Shown here: piece after piece, positions 51,157-60,874 of the stretch | Position numbering within the stretch: the stretch's first letter is position 1 | How the letters are laid out: the number at the start of each line of letters is the position of its first letter | Origin: Actinopolyspora erythraea | GTDB lineage: Bacteria; Actinomycetota; Actinomycetes; Mycobacteriales; Pseudonocardiaceae | Length of the DNA stretch: 64,000 nucleotides | Assembly: GCF_002263515.1 (NCBI RefSeq) | Contig: NZ_CP022752.1 | Coordinates: 558,001 to 622,000, forward strand | Direction of reading: 5' to 3' | The notes under the pieces: generated by a model | What the model was told of the DNA's origin: nothing | Database searches by the model: none | What the model saw: the letters and a program-made list of their open reading frames with translations, nothing else | Made by a program: the position numbers and the translations under genes

Positions 51157-52653
51157 TCACGTCACCGGCCAGGTGTGCACCGGTTCACCGCTCTCGCTCA
51201 GCTCGATGTAGCGGCGCAGCATCTCGATCAGGGCGGGTTGCCGGTCCCGGCTGCGCTGCAGCCGCATCACCGTCTCGCGCTGCCAGGCGGCACCGGTCTG
51301 CCCCGTTTTGCAGCGCTGTTCCAGCACTCCGAGGTGGCGTTCCCCGATCTCCGCCGAGACGCCGCAGGCCCGCAGGCCCTCGTACGCCATCGGCAGCAGC
51401 TTGCGCAGCATCAGCTCGTCGGCCGGGACCCACCCCAGACCGGGCCAGTACAGCCGGGCGTTCATCCCGTGGCGGGCACCGCTGTAGAAGTTCTCCTCCG
51501 CGGCGGCGAATGACATCTGGCTCCACAGTGGCCTGTCCTGTTCGGCCAGCGCGCGCTGCGCGCCGTAGAAGAACGCCGCGTTGGCCAGCATGTCGATCAC
51601 GGTCGGTCCCGCGGGCAGCACCCGGTTCTCCACCCGGAGGTGCGGCACCCCCTCGGCCAGGTCGTAGACCGGTCGGTTCCAGCGCCAGATCGTGCCGTTG
51701 TGCAGCCGGAGCTCCGAGAGGGTCGGTGCCCGCCCGGAGTTCAACGCGGCCACCGGGTCCTCCTCCTCCGACTCCGGCATCAGCGAGGGGAAGTAGCGCA
51801 CGTTCTCCTCGAACAGGTCGAAGATGGAGGTGATCCAGCGGTCGCCGAACCACACGCGTGGGCGTACGCCCTGGTTCTTCAGCTCCTCGGGCCTGGTGTC
51901 GGTGGCCTGTTGGAACAGCGGAATCCGGGTTTCCTGCCAGAGCGCCTTGCCCAGCAGGAACGGTGAGTTCGCCCCCACGGCCACCTGGACCCCGGCCAGG
52001 CACTGCGCCGCGTTCCAGTGGGCGGCGAAGTCCTCGGGGGCCACCTGCAGGTGAAGTTGCACCGAAGTGCAGGCCGAGGAGGGCAGGATCGACTCCGCGT
52101 GCGAACGCAACCTCTCCTGCTCGCTCTCGCCGAGCGGGGTGCCCGCCATGTGCAGCAGTATCTCCTCGCCGCGTGCCGCGCAGATCTGCTGGTTGAGCAG
52201 GCCGTAACGCGCGGGGTGCGACAGCCAGCGCGGATCGAAGTGCGAGCTCCGCAGCGTTGGCAGGGTTCCGATCATGACGAGCCTGGCCCCGGTGTCGCGC
52301 GCCTTACTGTCCGCGTTCACCAGTGAGGCGCGCAGCTCGTCCTCGAGTTCGAGCGCGCCCCGCCCCGCCAGCACGCGTGGTCGGACGTTGAACTCCAGGT
52401 TGTGTTGACCCAGTTCGGTCGTGAACGAAGGATCACCGATCTTTTCCAGTACCTCGGCGTTGGACATCGACGGGTTCATGCCCTCGTCCACCAGGCTCAG
52501 CTCCATCTCCAGTCCCATCTGCTGGTGGGGGAAGGAGAAGTTGCCTTCAGCCAGCATCCGGGCCAGCGCGTCCAACCCGCGCTGCATCTTGTCCCGGTAC
52601 CGCTGCCGATCGCCCGGCCTGAACGCCCGACTGATTACGTTCTGCTTTCCCAT
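51157..52653 (-). CDS. Glutamate-cysteine ligase family protein (GCS2-type carboxylate-amine ligase)
   Basis: Protein of 498 aa of the ATP-dependent carboxylate-amine ligase superfamily: '[20 protein letters not shown]', '[10 protein letters not shown]', '[18 protein letters not shown]', '[20 protein letters not shown]', '[17 protein letters not shown]'. Actinobacterial members are often annotated glutamate-cysteine ligase, but organisms with mycothiol usually lack glutathione, so the true substrate is open. The ATG at 52653 begins '[11 protein letters not shown]'. Confidence 0.88.
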   Translation of the reverse strand: MGKQNVISRAFRPGDRQRYRDKMQRGLDALARMLAEGNFSFPHQQMGLEMELSLVDEGMNPSMSNAEVLEKIGDPSFTTELGQHNLEFNVRPRVLAGRGALELEDELRASLVNADSKARDTGARLVMIGTLPTLRSSHFDPRWLSHPARYGLLNQQICAARGEEILLHMAGTPLGESEQERLRSHAESILPSSACTSVQLHLQVAPEDFAAHWNAAQCLAGVQVAVGANSPFLLGKALWQETRIPLFQQATDTRPEELKNQGVRPRVWFGDRWITSIFDLFEENVRYFPSLMPESEEEDPVAALNSGRAPTLSELRLHNGTIWRWNRPVYDLAEGVPHLRVENRVLPAGPTVIDMLANAAFFYGAQRALAEQDRPLWSQMSFAAAEENFYSGARHGMNARLYWPGLGWVPADELMLRKLLPMAYEGLRACGVSAEIGERHLGVLEQRCKTGQTGAAWQRETVMRLQRSRDRQPALIEMLRRYIELSESGEPVHTWPVT

Positions 52654-52934
52654 GCCGCGTCACCCCGATCCAACGGTGTGCACATCGGCAGCTTCCGTGC
52701 TGGTCAGCGCCGGATTTCACAGTGGCACACCTGTGATGGCGGATGCCAGCGGCCAAAATGGTGGCACGATCTGACGAACGAGGGAGGCGTGGGAAAACAC
52801 TGCGTGTTCGGGATTCTTCACGGGGGAGACCGTGTCGTACGGTCTCGGGGTCTTGCCGACGAGTGCCCCGGTCAGACCGGTTCCGCCGCTTCGCCGTTCT
52901 GTCGCGGGGAAGCGGGGGGCGGAACCGGCCCGGC

Positions 52935-54239
52935 TCAGCCGGATTCGGCCCCGCCTCGTCCGGTGCGCTGCCTGCCCAACGTGAGATGCACCGTCAGCGA
53001 GGCCAGCACCACGCCGAACATCACCAGCGCCATCGGCAGTGCCGAGCCGACTCCGCCGAGACCGACCAGCGGGGCGGCCAGCGCGCCGACCACGAACTGC
53101 AGGACACCGAGCAGGGCCGAGGCGCTGCCGGAGACCTCCTGGCGTTCGGCGAGCACGAGCATCGTGGTGTTGGGCATCACGAAGCCGAGACTGGAGATCA
53201 TCACGAACAACGCGACGAGCAGGAAGGGCAGCGGCAGTCCCGCCACCACGGTGACGACCAGCAGCAGCCCCGCCACGACGGCGGCGCTGAGCGCGCAGAG
53301 CAGCAGCTGGGACTCGGTCGCGATCCTGCCCACGAGCCGCGCGTTCACCTGCCCGCCCGCCACCAGGCCGACGGCGTTGCTGCCGAAGGCGAGGCCGTAC
53401 GCCTGCGGGGAGAGCCCGTAGATGTCCTGCAGCACGTACGAGGACCCGCTGATGTAGGCGAACATCGCCGCCATCGCCAGTCCGGCCGCCAGTGCGTTGC
53501 CCAGGAACGCCGGGCTGGCCAGCAGCCCGGCGAAGGTGCGCGCGGTGGAGCCCGCGCGCAACGGCTGGCGCCACCGCCTCGGTTTGGTCTCCGGCAGGGC
53601 CAGGACGGTCACCAGGAACAGCACCACCGAGAAGGCGGCCAGCACCACGAAGACCCCGCGCCAGTCGGTGTGGTTGAGTACCTGACCGCCGATGACCGGC
53701 GCGAGTATGGGAGCCAGGCCGGTGACCAGCATCAGCGACGAGAAGAACCGGGACGCCTCCACACCGGAGTAGAGGTCGCGCACCGAGGCGCGGGCGATCA
53801 CCATTCCCGCCGCCGCGCCGAAGCCCTGCAGGAAGCGCAGCGCGGTCAGCGCGTAGACGTCGCCGGACAGCGCGCACAGCACGGAGGTGGTGAAGTACAG
53901 CGCGAGCCCCACCAGCAGCGGTCCGCGCCGCCCGACCGCGTCGCTGACCGTTCCCGCCACCAGTTGTCCGAACGCCAGCCCGAGCAGTACGGCGGTCAGC
54001 GTCAGCTGGCCCTGCGCCGAGGTGGCTTCCAGCTCCCGGGTCAGCTGCGGCAGCGCGGGGAGGTACATGTCTATGGTCAGCGGTCCGAAGGCCGTCAGTC
54101 CTCCGAGGATGAGGGCGAACCGCGCCTTGCGCCGCAGACCGGAGTTGTCCACCCCGCTCGCTTCTCCGGTGGTGCGCGTGTCACCGCTCCTGCGGCCGCT
54201 CCTCACCTGGCGGGTGTCGCTCGGTCGCGTCTCACTCAT
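52935..54239 (-). CDS. MFS multidrug exporter, Bcr/CflA family
   Basis: Protein of 434 aa with twelve membrane segments. Family marks are 'FGPLTIDMYLPALPQL' in the first helix, 'GTVSDAVGRRGPLLVG' (motif A), 'RFLQGFGAAAGMVIARASVR' and 'VIGGQVLNHTDWRGVFVVLA'. It likely exports drugs, sulfonamides or amino acids by proton antiport. ATG 54239 has GGAAGG 7 nt upstream; GTG 54281 would add 14 residues. A GTGA-N6-TCAC motif lies ~90 bp upstream. Confidence 0.93.
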   Translation of the reverse strand: MSETRPSDTRQVRSGRRSGDTRTTGEASGVDNSGLRRKARFALILGGLTAFGPLTIDMYLPALPQLTRELEATSAQGQLTLTAVLLGLAFGQLVAGTVSDAVGRRGPLLVGLALYFTTSVLCALSGDVYALTALRFLQGFGAAAGMVIARASVRDLYSGVEASRFFSSLMLVTGLAPILAPVIGGQVLNHTDWRGVFVVLAAFSVVLFLVTVLALPETKPRRWRQPLRAGSTARTFAGLLASPAFLGNALAAGLAMAAMFAYISGSSYVLQDIYGLSPQAYGLAFGSNAVGLVAGGQVNARLVGRIATESQLLLCALSAAVVAGLLLVVTVVAGLPLPFLLVALFVMISSLGFVMPNTTMLVLAERQEVSGSASALLGVLQFVVGALAAPLVGLGGVGSALPMALVMFGVVLASLTVHLTLGRQRTGRGGAESG

Positions 54240-54639
54240 GGGCGGGCCTTCCGTGCTCGGGTACTCGCACCCGTGGACCACGAACGCGTGGCAGGAAACG
54301 GTTATGCCTGTCTCGTTCGCATGGCTAAGTGATCCCTGTCACGAATCCGGGTGTCAGGAGGGGAGGGGGATCGCTCGGCCGACGGTCGGCGTCGGCGGTC
54401 ACGCGCGTGATGCGAGGATACCGAGGAGTCCGTGCGAGGCGGATCCCGTGGCCGACCGCTCGTCGGCACCGACTCGCCGCCTCGGCACCGGCCGCGGACC
54501 CACCCGAGACGTGCGCCCGCGAGGACTTCCCCGACGACGTGCCCGGGCCGCCACGCCAGGAGGGTGGCCGGAGCGGGCCCAGGCGGAGGCCCCACCGGGG
54601 CGGACACCCTGTCAAACCGAGCAGAAAGCTTCAACTAGC
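54240..54639. other. Divergent intergenic region, exporter / RNA methyltransferase
   Basis: This 400-bp stretch contains GTGATCCCTGTCAC (54329-54342), a GTGA-N6-TCAC core like the CRP-type operator of rpfA. No gene is seen. Confidence 0.45.
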
Positions 54640-55449
54640 GTGGCCAGGCTGATCGAAATAACCGATGCGCAGGACCCCGCCGTCGACGACTTCCGCGATC
54701 TGACCACCGCCGATCGGCGTCCCGACCGGCCCGGCGGCCGCGGGCTGGTCATCGGCGAGGGCAGGCTGGTGGTCGAACGACTGTTGGCCTCGCCCTACCC
54801 CATCCGGGGACTGCTGGGGGAGCGGAAGCGGATCAACACCCTCGAACCGCTGCTGCGCGACCTCGACGTCCCCGCCTACATCGTCGACCCCGAGACGCTG
54901 GCCAAGATCGTGGGCTTCCACCTCAACCGCGGGGTCCTCGCGGTGGCGGACCGCGCCCCCGAACCGGATCCGGTGGAACTGATCCGGAGTTCCCGCAAAC
55001 TGGCGGTGCTGGAGGGCGTGGTCGACCACGAGAACCTCGGAGCCATGTTCCGCAACGCCGCCGGACTGGGACTCGACGGCGTGCTGCTCGGCCGGGGCTG
55101 CTCCGACCCGCTCTACCGGCGCAGTATCCGGGTATCCATGGGGCACGTGCTGCGCGTCCCCTTCGCCAGACTCCCGAACTGGCCCGGTGACCTGGAAGTA
55201 CTGGGCAGCCACGGGTTCAGGGTGGCCGCCCTGGCACCCCGCCCCGACGCCGTTCCGGTCGGACGTGCCGATCTGGCGACCGGGAAGGTGGCCGTGCTGA
55301 TGGGCTCGGAAGGGCCGGGCCTGAGCGAGGAGGCGCTGCGGGTGGTCGACCTCACCGTCGGCATCCCGATGTCGCGGGAGGTGGACTCGCTGAACGTGGC
55401 CGCCTCGGCGGCGATCGTGTTCCACGCCATGCGTGAGGAGGAGTCGTGA
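54640..55449 (+). CDS. TrmH/SpoU-family RNA 2'-O-methyltransferase (Rv0881-like)
   Basis: Protein of 269 aa with a SPOUT knot: 'LEGVVDHENLGAMFRNAAGL', 'VLMGSEGPGLSEEAL', 'IPMSREVDSLNVAASAAIVF'. An N-terminal substrate-binding domain ('GRGLVIGEGRLVVERLLASP') precedes it. It uses S-adenosylmethionine to methylate the ribose of rRNA or tRNA; the site is unknown. GTG 54640 is chosen by similarity to family starts ('MARLIEVTD'); no clear ribosome-binding site is present. Confidence 0.93.
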   Translation: MARLIEITDAQDPAVDDFRDLTTADRRPDRPGGRGLVIGEGRLVVERLLASPYPIRGLLGERKRINTLEPLLRDLDVPAYIVDPETLAKIVGFHLNRGVLAVADRAPEPDPVELIRSSRKLAVLEGVVDHENLGAMFRNAAGLGLDGVLLGRGCSDPLYRRSIRVSMGHVLRVPFARLPNWPGDLEVLGSHGFRVAALAPRPDAVPVGRADLATGKVAVLMGSEGPGLSEEALRVVDLTVGIPMSREVDSLNVAASAAIVFHAMREEES

Positions 55450-55595
55450 GGCCGTGACCGGCGGCCCCGTTGTGGCGGCCGGGCTGGGAGCGGAGCGCTT
55501 CCCCGTCCGGAACGGCCGACCCGGGAGCCGACGGAGTACTGCTGGTTCCGCCGGAGAGAGGGAGCGGGCCGAGGGATGCGCTCAGGGGGTGCGTG

Positions 55596-56222
55596 ATGCC
55601 GGGGGGCGCGACGACGGTCGCGGACGCGGTGGAACTGCGCGTCGGCCGGGGACGACCGTTGTTCGTCGAGATGGACGGCCGGCTCGGCCTGAAGCCGGAG
55701 CACGTGGGGCTCTCCCCCGCGCTGTGCGCGGTGCTGTACGAGTGGGCCGAGGTCGCGGAGCGCGTCGCCCACGGTGAGATCACCGACGAGGGGGCGGTGG
55801 AGACCGTCGCGCGTCGTGGTGAGCGGCTCGCGGGCCGAGTGGCCGACGAGTTCGGCCGCGAGGTCCGCTACCGGGATCCGCTCACGGGTGAGCAGCGGAC
55901 GGTGCCCGCGCCACGGGGCGACTCGCTCTCGCCCGGTTCCGACCCCAGGCGTGAGGCCACCGATCCCGCTGCCCGCCCCACCGGGTTCGCCGTCAGCGTG
56001 CTGCTGGCGGTGCTGGTCGCCGTCGTCCTGGTGGTGGTTTCGCTGGGGCTCGGCGAGGTGAACCCGGTCCTGGGGGTGGTGATCAACCTGGCGATAGCCG
56101 GAGGGCTGGCCCCGTCGGTCTGGTTGGGACGGAGCGTTCCCACCTGGCGGTGGGTGGCGTTCGGGGTGGTGCTCGGTGTCGGCGCCTCCTGGTTGGTCCT
56201 GCCGCTGAGCCTGCTGGGATGA
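55596..56222 (+). CDS. DUF2537-like membrane protein
   Basis: Protein of 208 aa. The N-terminal soluble part ('AVELRVGRGRPLFVEMDGRL') is followed by two or three membrane helices ('VSVLLAVLVAVVLVVVSLGL', 'PVLGVVINLAIAGGLAP', 'WVAFGVVLGVGASWLVLPLS'). ATG 55596 has AGGGGG 6 nt upstream. It follows the methyltransferase gene. Function unknown. Confidence 0.78.
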   Translation: MPGGATTVADAVELRVGRGRPLFVEMDGRLGLKPEHVGLSPALCAVLYEWAEVAERVAHGEITDEGAVETVARRGERLAGRVADEFGREVRYRDPLTGEQRTVPAPRGDSLSPGSDPRREATDPAARPTGFAVSVLLAVLVAVVLVVVSLGLGEVNPVLGVVINLAIAGGLAPSVWLGRSVPTWRWVAFGVVLGVGASWLVLPLSLLG

Positions 56223-56362
56223 CCCGCGGAGTTCCGCCCCGATCACGATTTCGACGTACTCGGATCCGCTCGGTGACGGACCGGGGGACTACATCACCGG
56301 ACGGCCGGTGCCGGGGACGGTCAGCGTGGTTCCGGCGGACGCCGTTGGGCACAATCGAGGAC

Positions 56363-56719
56363 ATGTCACCGTCCGCGCGCGTGTTGTTCCTGGTCGGCGT
56401 AGTCTCGATCCTCGTTGCCCTGTTCGTCGGGGCGGTGCTGCTCGGGGTGGGCTACGTCACGTGGATCGCGGGAACGATCGGTGCGATCTCCATCGCGGCG
56501 GGGTTCGTGGCGCGGGCGCTCTCCCCCGACTCCGGCGGCGGGAAGTCCACAGGGGACGGCGTGGTTCCCGCTGCCCAGCGCTCCCGCAACAGGTTCATCG
56601 GCAGATCGCTGCCGGGGGTGCGGGATCGCATCTGGCAGCGGCACCTGGAGTCGAAGGGTGACCCTCAGGAGGGCGAGGCGGAGGACCCGGAACGGGACTC
56701 CCCGCGACCGGAGAGCTGA
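56363..56719 (+). CDS. Small membrane protein (Rv0882-position)
   Basis: Protein of 118 aa with two membrane helices ('VLFLVGVVSILVALFVGAVL', 'VTWIAGTIGAISIAAGFVA') and a charged tail. The ATG is leaderless: CACAAT (56350-56355) ends 7 nt upstream. It corresponds in position to Rv0882. Function unknown. Confidence 0.78.
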   Translation: MSPSARVLFLVGVVSILVALFVGAVLLGVGYVTWIAGTIGAISIAAGFVARALSPDSGGGKSTGDGVVPAAQRSRNRFIGRSLPGVRDRIWQRHLESKGDPQEGEAEDPERDSPRPES

Positions 56720-56725
56720 GCCCCC

Positions 56726-56749
56726 GCCCCGGCCAACGGATGCCGGGGC
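56726..56749. terminator. Hairpin between the small membrane protein gene and sepH
   Basis: GCCCCGGC (56726-56733) pairs with GCCGGGGC (56742-56749), just past the stop of the + gene and downstream of sepH. Confidence 0.6.
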
Positions 56750-56857
56750 CAGGAGCGGCGGGCGAAGGCGAGTGTCGCCGCCCCGGTGGTACCGGGCACC
56801 GAACCGGAAAGCTCCCCGACGGCGAGTCCGCCGTCGAGGCGCGGAGGCCGTCCTCGC

Positions 56858-57871
56858 TCACCGGTTGGACCTCACACCGAGCAGCACGTCCTCCCAGGAG
56901 GGGACGATCGGGTGATTCTTGCGTCCCTCGCCGAAGGGCTCGTCCTCCTCGTCGAGGTCCGTCCGCTCCATGTCCACGACGTCCTCGGAAGCCGCCTCCC
57001 CCTGCTGGGAGCCGCTCTCGGGGGCCGTGGAACCGTGCTCGGCGTCGTGGGGCTGGGACGCCGAACCGAAGAGCGTGCCCGTCGCCATGGTGGGGATGTG
57101 CGGAGTGCCGCCCCCGGAGCTCTCGGAGCGGTCACCCCGGCTGTCCGGCTCGGTGGCGCGACCCAGCAGCGGAGTGGCGGCTTCCCCCTCGGAGGTGTGC
57201 TCCGCCTCCGCGTCCTCCGACTCGGAGTGGTCCAGTTCCAGCGCTTCCCTGGCGAGCTCGGTGACCGGCCGCACCGTCCGCAGTGGCCGGTTCGGTGCCG
57301 GGTCGAGCAGGTCGAGCGCGTCCTCGTCCAGCGCGGCGATGGTGCCGCCCTGCGCACCGGGGTGGAAGGTCCAGTGCGCGGTGTTCTCGGTCCGGCCCGC
57401 CTGCCAGCGCAGTGTGACCACCCACTTGCCGTCCTCGCCGCGCCAGGCGTCCCAGCTGGTCTCGCCGTAGTCCTGCCCGCGCATGCCGAAGGTGTGCGAG
57501 ATGATCTCGCCGAGGGTCTGCACGTCCGGCCCGCCCTCGCGGATCGGGTGCGCCTGCTGCGCCCGTTCCGCGACCTGGGCGCGTTCCAGTAAAACCGGGT
57601 AGGCGTAGCGCTCCACCCGCTGCTGCGGAATCCCCGCCTCCGCGGCCACCTCCTCGACGGAGGCCCCCGCGCGGACCCGCGCCTGTATCTCGCGCGGCCG
57701 CATCTGGGCTTCCAGTTCGATCTGTACCTGCCCGAGACGGGTGAGATCACCACGGGCCGCGGCGCGGAGTCGCTCGTCGGCTGGCACCGCGAAGCGTTCG
57801 CCGTTGTCGGGGTCCTCACACACGACGGTCTCGCCGTCCTCCTCAAGCCCGACCACTCGCAGCGCTCGCAT
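56858..57871 (-). CDS. sepH: Septation protein SepH
   Basis: Protein of 337 aa. It has the conserved N-terminal DUF3071 domain with a helix-turn-helix ('MRALRVVGLEEDGETVVCED', 'RPREIQARVRAGASVEEVAA', 'GIPQQRVERYAYPVLLERAQ', 'TWDAWRGEDGKWVVTLRWQ'-type segment). A long acidic linker leads to the conserved C-terminus 'HPIVPSWEDVLLGVRSNR'. SepH binds and stimulates FtsZ assembly in actinobacteria. ATG 57871 has GGAGG 5 nt upstream. A TATAGC at about 57917 on the minus strand is a possible -10. Orthologue of Rv0883c. Confidence 0.95.
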   Translation of the reverse strand: MRALRVVGLEEDGETVVCEDPDNGERFAVPADERLRAAARGDLTRLGQVQIELEAQMRPREIQARVRAGASVEEVAAEAGIPQQRVERYAYPVLLERAQVAERAQQAHPIREGGPDVQTLGEIISHTFGMRGQDYGETSWDAWRGEDGKWVVTLRWQAGRTENTAHWTFHPGAQGGTIAALDEDALDLLDPAPNRPLRTVRPVTELAREALELDHSESEDAEAEHTSEGEAATPLLGRATEPDSRGDRSESSGGGTPHIPTMATGTLFGSASQPHDAEHGSTAPESGSQQGEAASEDVVDMERTDLDEEDEPFGEGRKNHPIVPSWEDVLLGVRSNR

Positions 57872-58059
57872 AGGTGCCTCCCCGCGCCTCCCGCTGATTT
57901 CAGATCACCAAGCTATAACGATAACTCGACGGGCACCGTTCGTGTGGACAGACGCGCCGAGTTCCGTGCCCGCGATCCTGCCGGAAGGGGGAAGCGACGC
58001 GCATCCGTGGAAATACCCTGATTCCACACCGGGCCCGCCTTGCTCCCGGAGAACGACAG

Positions 58060-58092
58060 CCGGGGCGCCCGCTTCCGGCGCGGGCGCCCCGG
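58060..58092 (-). terminator. Perfect 13-bp hairpin after PepSY gene
   Basis: CCGGGGCGCCCGC (58060-58072) pairs with GCGGGCGCCCCGG (58080-58092), 14 nt past the stop of the PepSY gene. Confidence 0.75.
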
Positions 58093-58105
58093 CACGACCG
58101 GGCAC

Positions 58106-58552
58106 TCAGTCGTCCCGATCCTCCTCGTAACCGACCACGTCACCGTCGCGCGCGTCCACCGTGACCTCGTACTCGGTGTTCGCCTTCCGCAGCTCCAGCT
58201 CCCACTCGAGGCCGTAGCAGCGATCCAGCTCCACACTCGTCACCCGCGCCCCGGCGGGGACCCGCTCCGAGGCCGCTCGGCGCGCCCGCTCGCTGTCGAT
58301 CTTCGGGTCCTCCGACGTGCAGTCCTTCGGCGACGGGCCACGGTAGCCGTGCCACGGCCCGGTGTAGATCTCGTCCCGCTCGGGACCGGTGTACCCCGGC
58401 GCGGACACGTCCCGCACCGCCGCGGAACCGCTCTCCGGCGAGGTGGCCCCCTCCTGGTCGCTCCCGCTTCCGAAAGCCGTGGCGGTACCGCCCAGGGCGA
58501 GCACCCCACCCGCGATCGCCACGGCGGCGACCGATTTCTTCACACCCGGCAA
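58106..58552 (-). CDS. Exported PepSY-domain protein
   Basis: Protein of 148 aa. Signal peptide 'VKKSVAAVAIAGGVLALGGT' precedes a short acidic linker and a C-terminal PepSY domain ('SERVPAGARVTSVELDRCYG', 'TEYEVTVDARDGDVVGYEED'). PepSY domains inhibit proteases or act near them outside the cell. TTG 58552 has GGAGAGGAGAG upstream; GTG 58543 is an alternative. It lies downstream of the two-component system on the same strand and may be its target. Confidence 0.85.
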   Translation of the reverse strand: MPGVKKSVAAVAIAGGVLALGGTATAFGSGSDQEGATSPESGSAAVRDVSAPGYTGPERDEIYTGPWHGYRGPSPKDCTSEDPKIDSERARRAASERVPAGARVTSVELDRCYGLEWELELRKANTEYEVTVDARDGDVVGYEEDRDD

Positions 58553-58829
58553 CTTCGCTCTCCTCTCCCGGTGAGAACCGGACGACTGTCGCTGCCGGAG
58601 TACAAGGTCGCAGCGCGGAAGCTAAGCGGTCCCTGTCCGGACGCTAAAACCGGGTTAACGGGGACGCGGCCGAGTTCGTCGTCGAACCGGTGTTCCCGCG
58701 CGGCGGGCACACCACGACCCCGACGGCGAAACACCGCCGGTACCCGCCCGAACCCCTGTGACGGGGGACGACGCCGCGCCGGCCGGTGTCCGTCCGGCGC
58801 GGATCCCGAACGATTCTTCCGCGGCGGGC

Positions 58830-60122
58830 TCACACCTCGGGTACGCCGAAGTCCACGACCACCCGCGCTCCCCCGCGCGCACCGCTTCCCAGCGTCACCG
58901 AACCCCCGGAGTCCCCCGCCGCGCGTCGCACGATGTCCAGCCCGAGACCGCTGGAACCGCTGCCGCTGGCTCCCCGGTGCAACGGATCCCCGGCCAGCTC
59001 CGACTCGTCGAAACCGGCACCGTCGTCCGCTACCACCAGCCGCACCGCCCCCTCGGCCGCGAACAGCCGCACGTCGAACCCGACGCCGTCCTCGGTGTGG
59101 GCGAAGACGTTGCCCAGCAGCGCGTCGACGCAGTCGGCCAGCTCGGACGCCTCCACCGCCACCCGCAGCGGCCCGCGCGCGATGTCCACCCGCATCTCGC
59201 GTTCGGTGTCCTCGGCCAGCACCGACCAGAAGTCCACCCGCTCGGAGACGACGGCCACCGCGTCACAACCGGGCGGGGAGGTCCTCGTGGCACCGCGTTT
59301 GCCCGCTTGCTCGATTATCCGGGTGACCGCCCGCTGCAACGTGTCCACGTGCTCGGTGATGCGCTCGGACTCCGAGCGGTCCCGCAGCGCCTCCGCGTCC
59401 AGCCGCAGCGACATCAGCGGGGTGCGCAACCGGTGCGAGAGGTCGGCCACGTGCTCCCGCTCGGCCGCCAGCAGCTCGCGGATGCGCCCGGCGAGGTGGT
59501 TCAGCGCCGTCGCCACCTCCCGCATCTCCGGGGGAGACTCGATGCGCGCCCGGGCCTCCAGCTCCCCGTTCGCCAGGCGGTGGGAAACGTCGGAGAGCTC
59601 CTTGGTGGGCCGCACCAGGGAACGCGCCAACCGGTCCGCGACCAGCACGCTCAGCCCCAGCAGCACCACGCCGAGCCCCGCCAGCAGCAGCCAGGCGCGG
59701 TGCACCCCGCGCAGCAGCTCCCGCTCGCCGACGGCGCTGCGGATCACCGCCCGTCCTCCCGAGGAGTCGCCCACCGAGACCAGGACGGCGACCCCGTCGC
59801 CGGTGTCCACGGTCAGGCTGCGTCCCCTGTCCGCCAGCCGCACGGCCGGGGTCCGCGCGGCCTCCGCGCCGAGCCTGGTGCCGTCCGCCAGGAAGACGGT
59901 GAGCGGGAATCTCCCCTGGGCGTTGGCGCGCTGCACGCTCAGTTCCAGGGTGGACCTGTCCGCGGTGCCCACCACCGAGGTCAGGGCCTGTGCCTCGGTG
60001 GTCGCGGTGTTCACCGCCCGGTCGAAGGCCACCGTCCGCACCAGAACGGCCAGCGGGATGAGGAAGGCCACCAGTACCAGGGTCGTGGTGGCGGCCACCA
60101 GCAGCGCGATACGCCTGCGCAT
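58830..60122 (-). CDS. Two-component sensor histidine kinase
   Basis: Protein of 430 aa. Two membrane helices (about 8-30 and 143-163) flank an extracytoplasmic sensor. HAMP, a HisKA box 'ADLSHRLRTPLMSLRLDAEA' with phospho-acceptor His, and a HATPase domain ('VDALLGNVFAHTEDGVGFDV', 'VADDGAGFDE', 'GSSGLGLDIVRRAAGDSGGS') follow. The ATG overlaps the response regulator stop (TGATG). Confidence 0.94.
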   Translation of the reverse strand: MRRRIALLVAATTTLVLVAFLIPLAVLVRTVAFDRAVNTATTEAQALTSVVGTADRSTLELSVQRANAQGRFPLTVFLADGTRLGAEAARTPAVRLADRGRSLTVDTGDGVAVLVSVGDSSGGRAVIRSAVGERELLRGVHRAWLLLAGLGVVLLGLSVLVADRLARSLVRPTKELSDVSHRLANGELEARARIESPPEMREVATALNHLAGRIRELLAAEREHVADLSHRLRTPLMSLRLDAEALRDRSESERITEHVDTLQRAVTRIIEQAGKRGATRTSPPGCDAVAVVSERVDFWSVLAEDTEREMRVDIARGPLRVAVEASELADCVDALLGNVFAHTEDGVGFDVRLFAAEGAVRLVVADDGAGFDESELAGDPLHRGASGSGSSGLGLDIVRRAAGDSGGSVTLGSGARGGARVVVDFGVPEV

Positions 60123-60820
60123 CAGCGGCCACCGGCGTCGTCCGGAGCGGTCAGCAGCACTCCCGCGCCGCGAACCGTGTGCAGGTACCGCGCGTCACGC
60201 GCGGTCTCACCGAGCTTGCGGCGCAGCCAGGACACGTGCACGTCCACTGTTTTGTCCGCTCCCCCGTAGGGGAGTTGCCACACCTCGGTGAGCAGTTCCC
60301 GCTTGCTGACCACCCGTCCGGCCCGCGCCGCGAGGTAGCGCAGCAGGTCGAACTCCCTCGGATTGAGGTCCAGCGCATTCCCGTCCAGGGTCGCCGAACG
60401 CGTGGCGGGGTCCACCCGCAGCCCGCCCACCACGAGCGCCTCCGGTCTGCCGGGGCCCGCGCCCTCCCTGCGCAACACCGCGCGGATCCGGGCGTCCAAC
60501 TGCCCCACCCCGAACGGTTTGACGACGTAGTCGTCGGCTCCCGAGTCCAACACGGACACGATCTCGTCCTCGGCCCCGCGCGCGGTGGCCACGATCACCG
60601 GAACCCGGCTGGCCGCGCGCAGCATCCGCAGCATCTCCCGGCCGTCCAGGTCCGGCAGACCGATGTCCAGCACCACGATGTCGGGTTTGTGCGCCACGAT
60701 CCGGTTCAACCCGTCCATCGCGGTGACCGCTGAGGTGACCGCGTGCCCGCGCTCACCCAGCCCGCCGCTCAACGACGTGCGAAGAGCCGAATCGTCCTCG
60801 ACAAGCAGCACCTGCGCCAC
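60122..60820 (-). CDS. OmpR/PhoB-family response regulator
   Basis: Protein of 232 aa. The receiver has acidic Asp9/Asp10, phospho-acceptor Asp52 ('VVLDIGLPDLDG') and Lys in 'VVKPFG'; a winged-helix output follows ('LDLNPREFDLLRYLAARAGR', 'TVDVHVSWLRRKLGE'). GTG 60820 is leaderless: TACCGT (minus strand, 60827-60832) ends 6 nt upstream. It likely controls nearby genes such as the PepSY gene. Confidence 0.95.
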   Translation of the reverse strand: MAQVLLVEDDSALRTSLSGGLGERGHAVTSAVTAMDGLNRIVAHKPDIVVLDIGLPDLDGREMLRMLRAASRVPVIVATARGAEDEIVSVLDSGADDYVVKPFGVGQLDARIRAVLRREGAGPGRPEALVVGGLRVDPATRSATLDGNALDLNPREFDLLRYLAARAGRVVSKRELLTEVWQLPYGGADKTVDVHVSWLRRKLGETARDARYLHTVRGAGVLLTAPDDAGGR

Positions 60821-60874
60821 CGTTGCACGGTAACCGGCGCCGGAACTCCTTCCCGGGTTGGCATAGTGGGGTCC

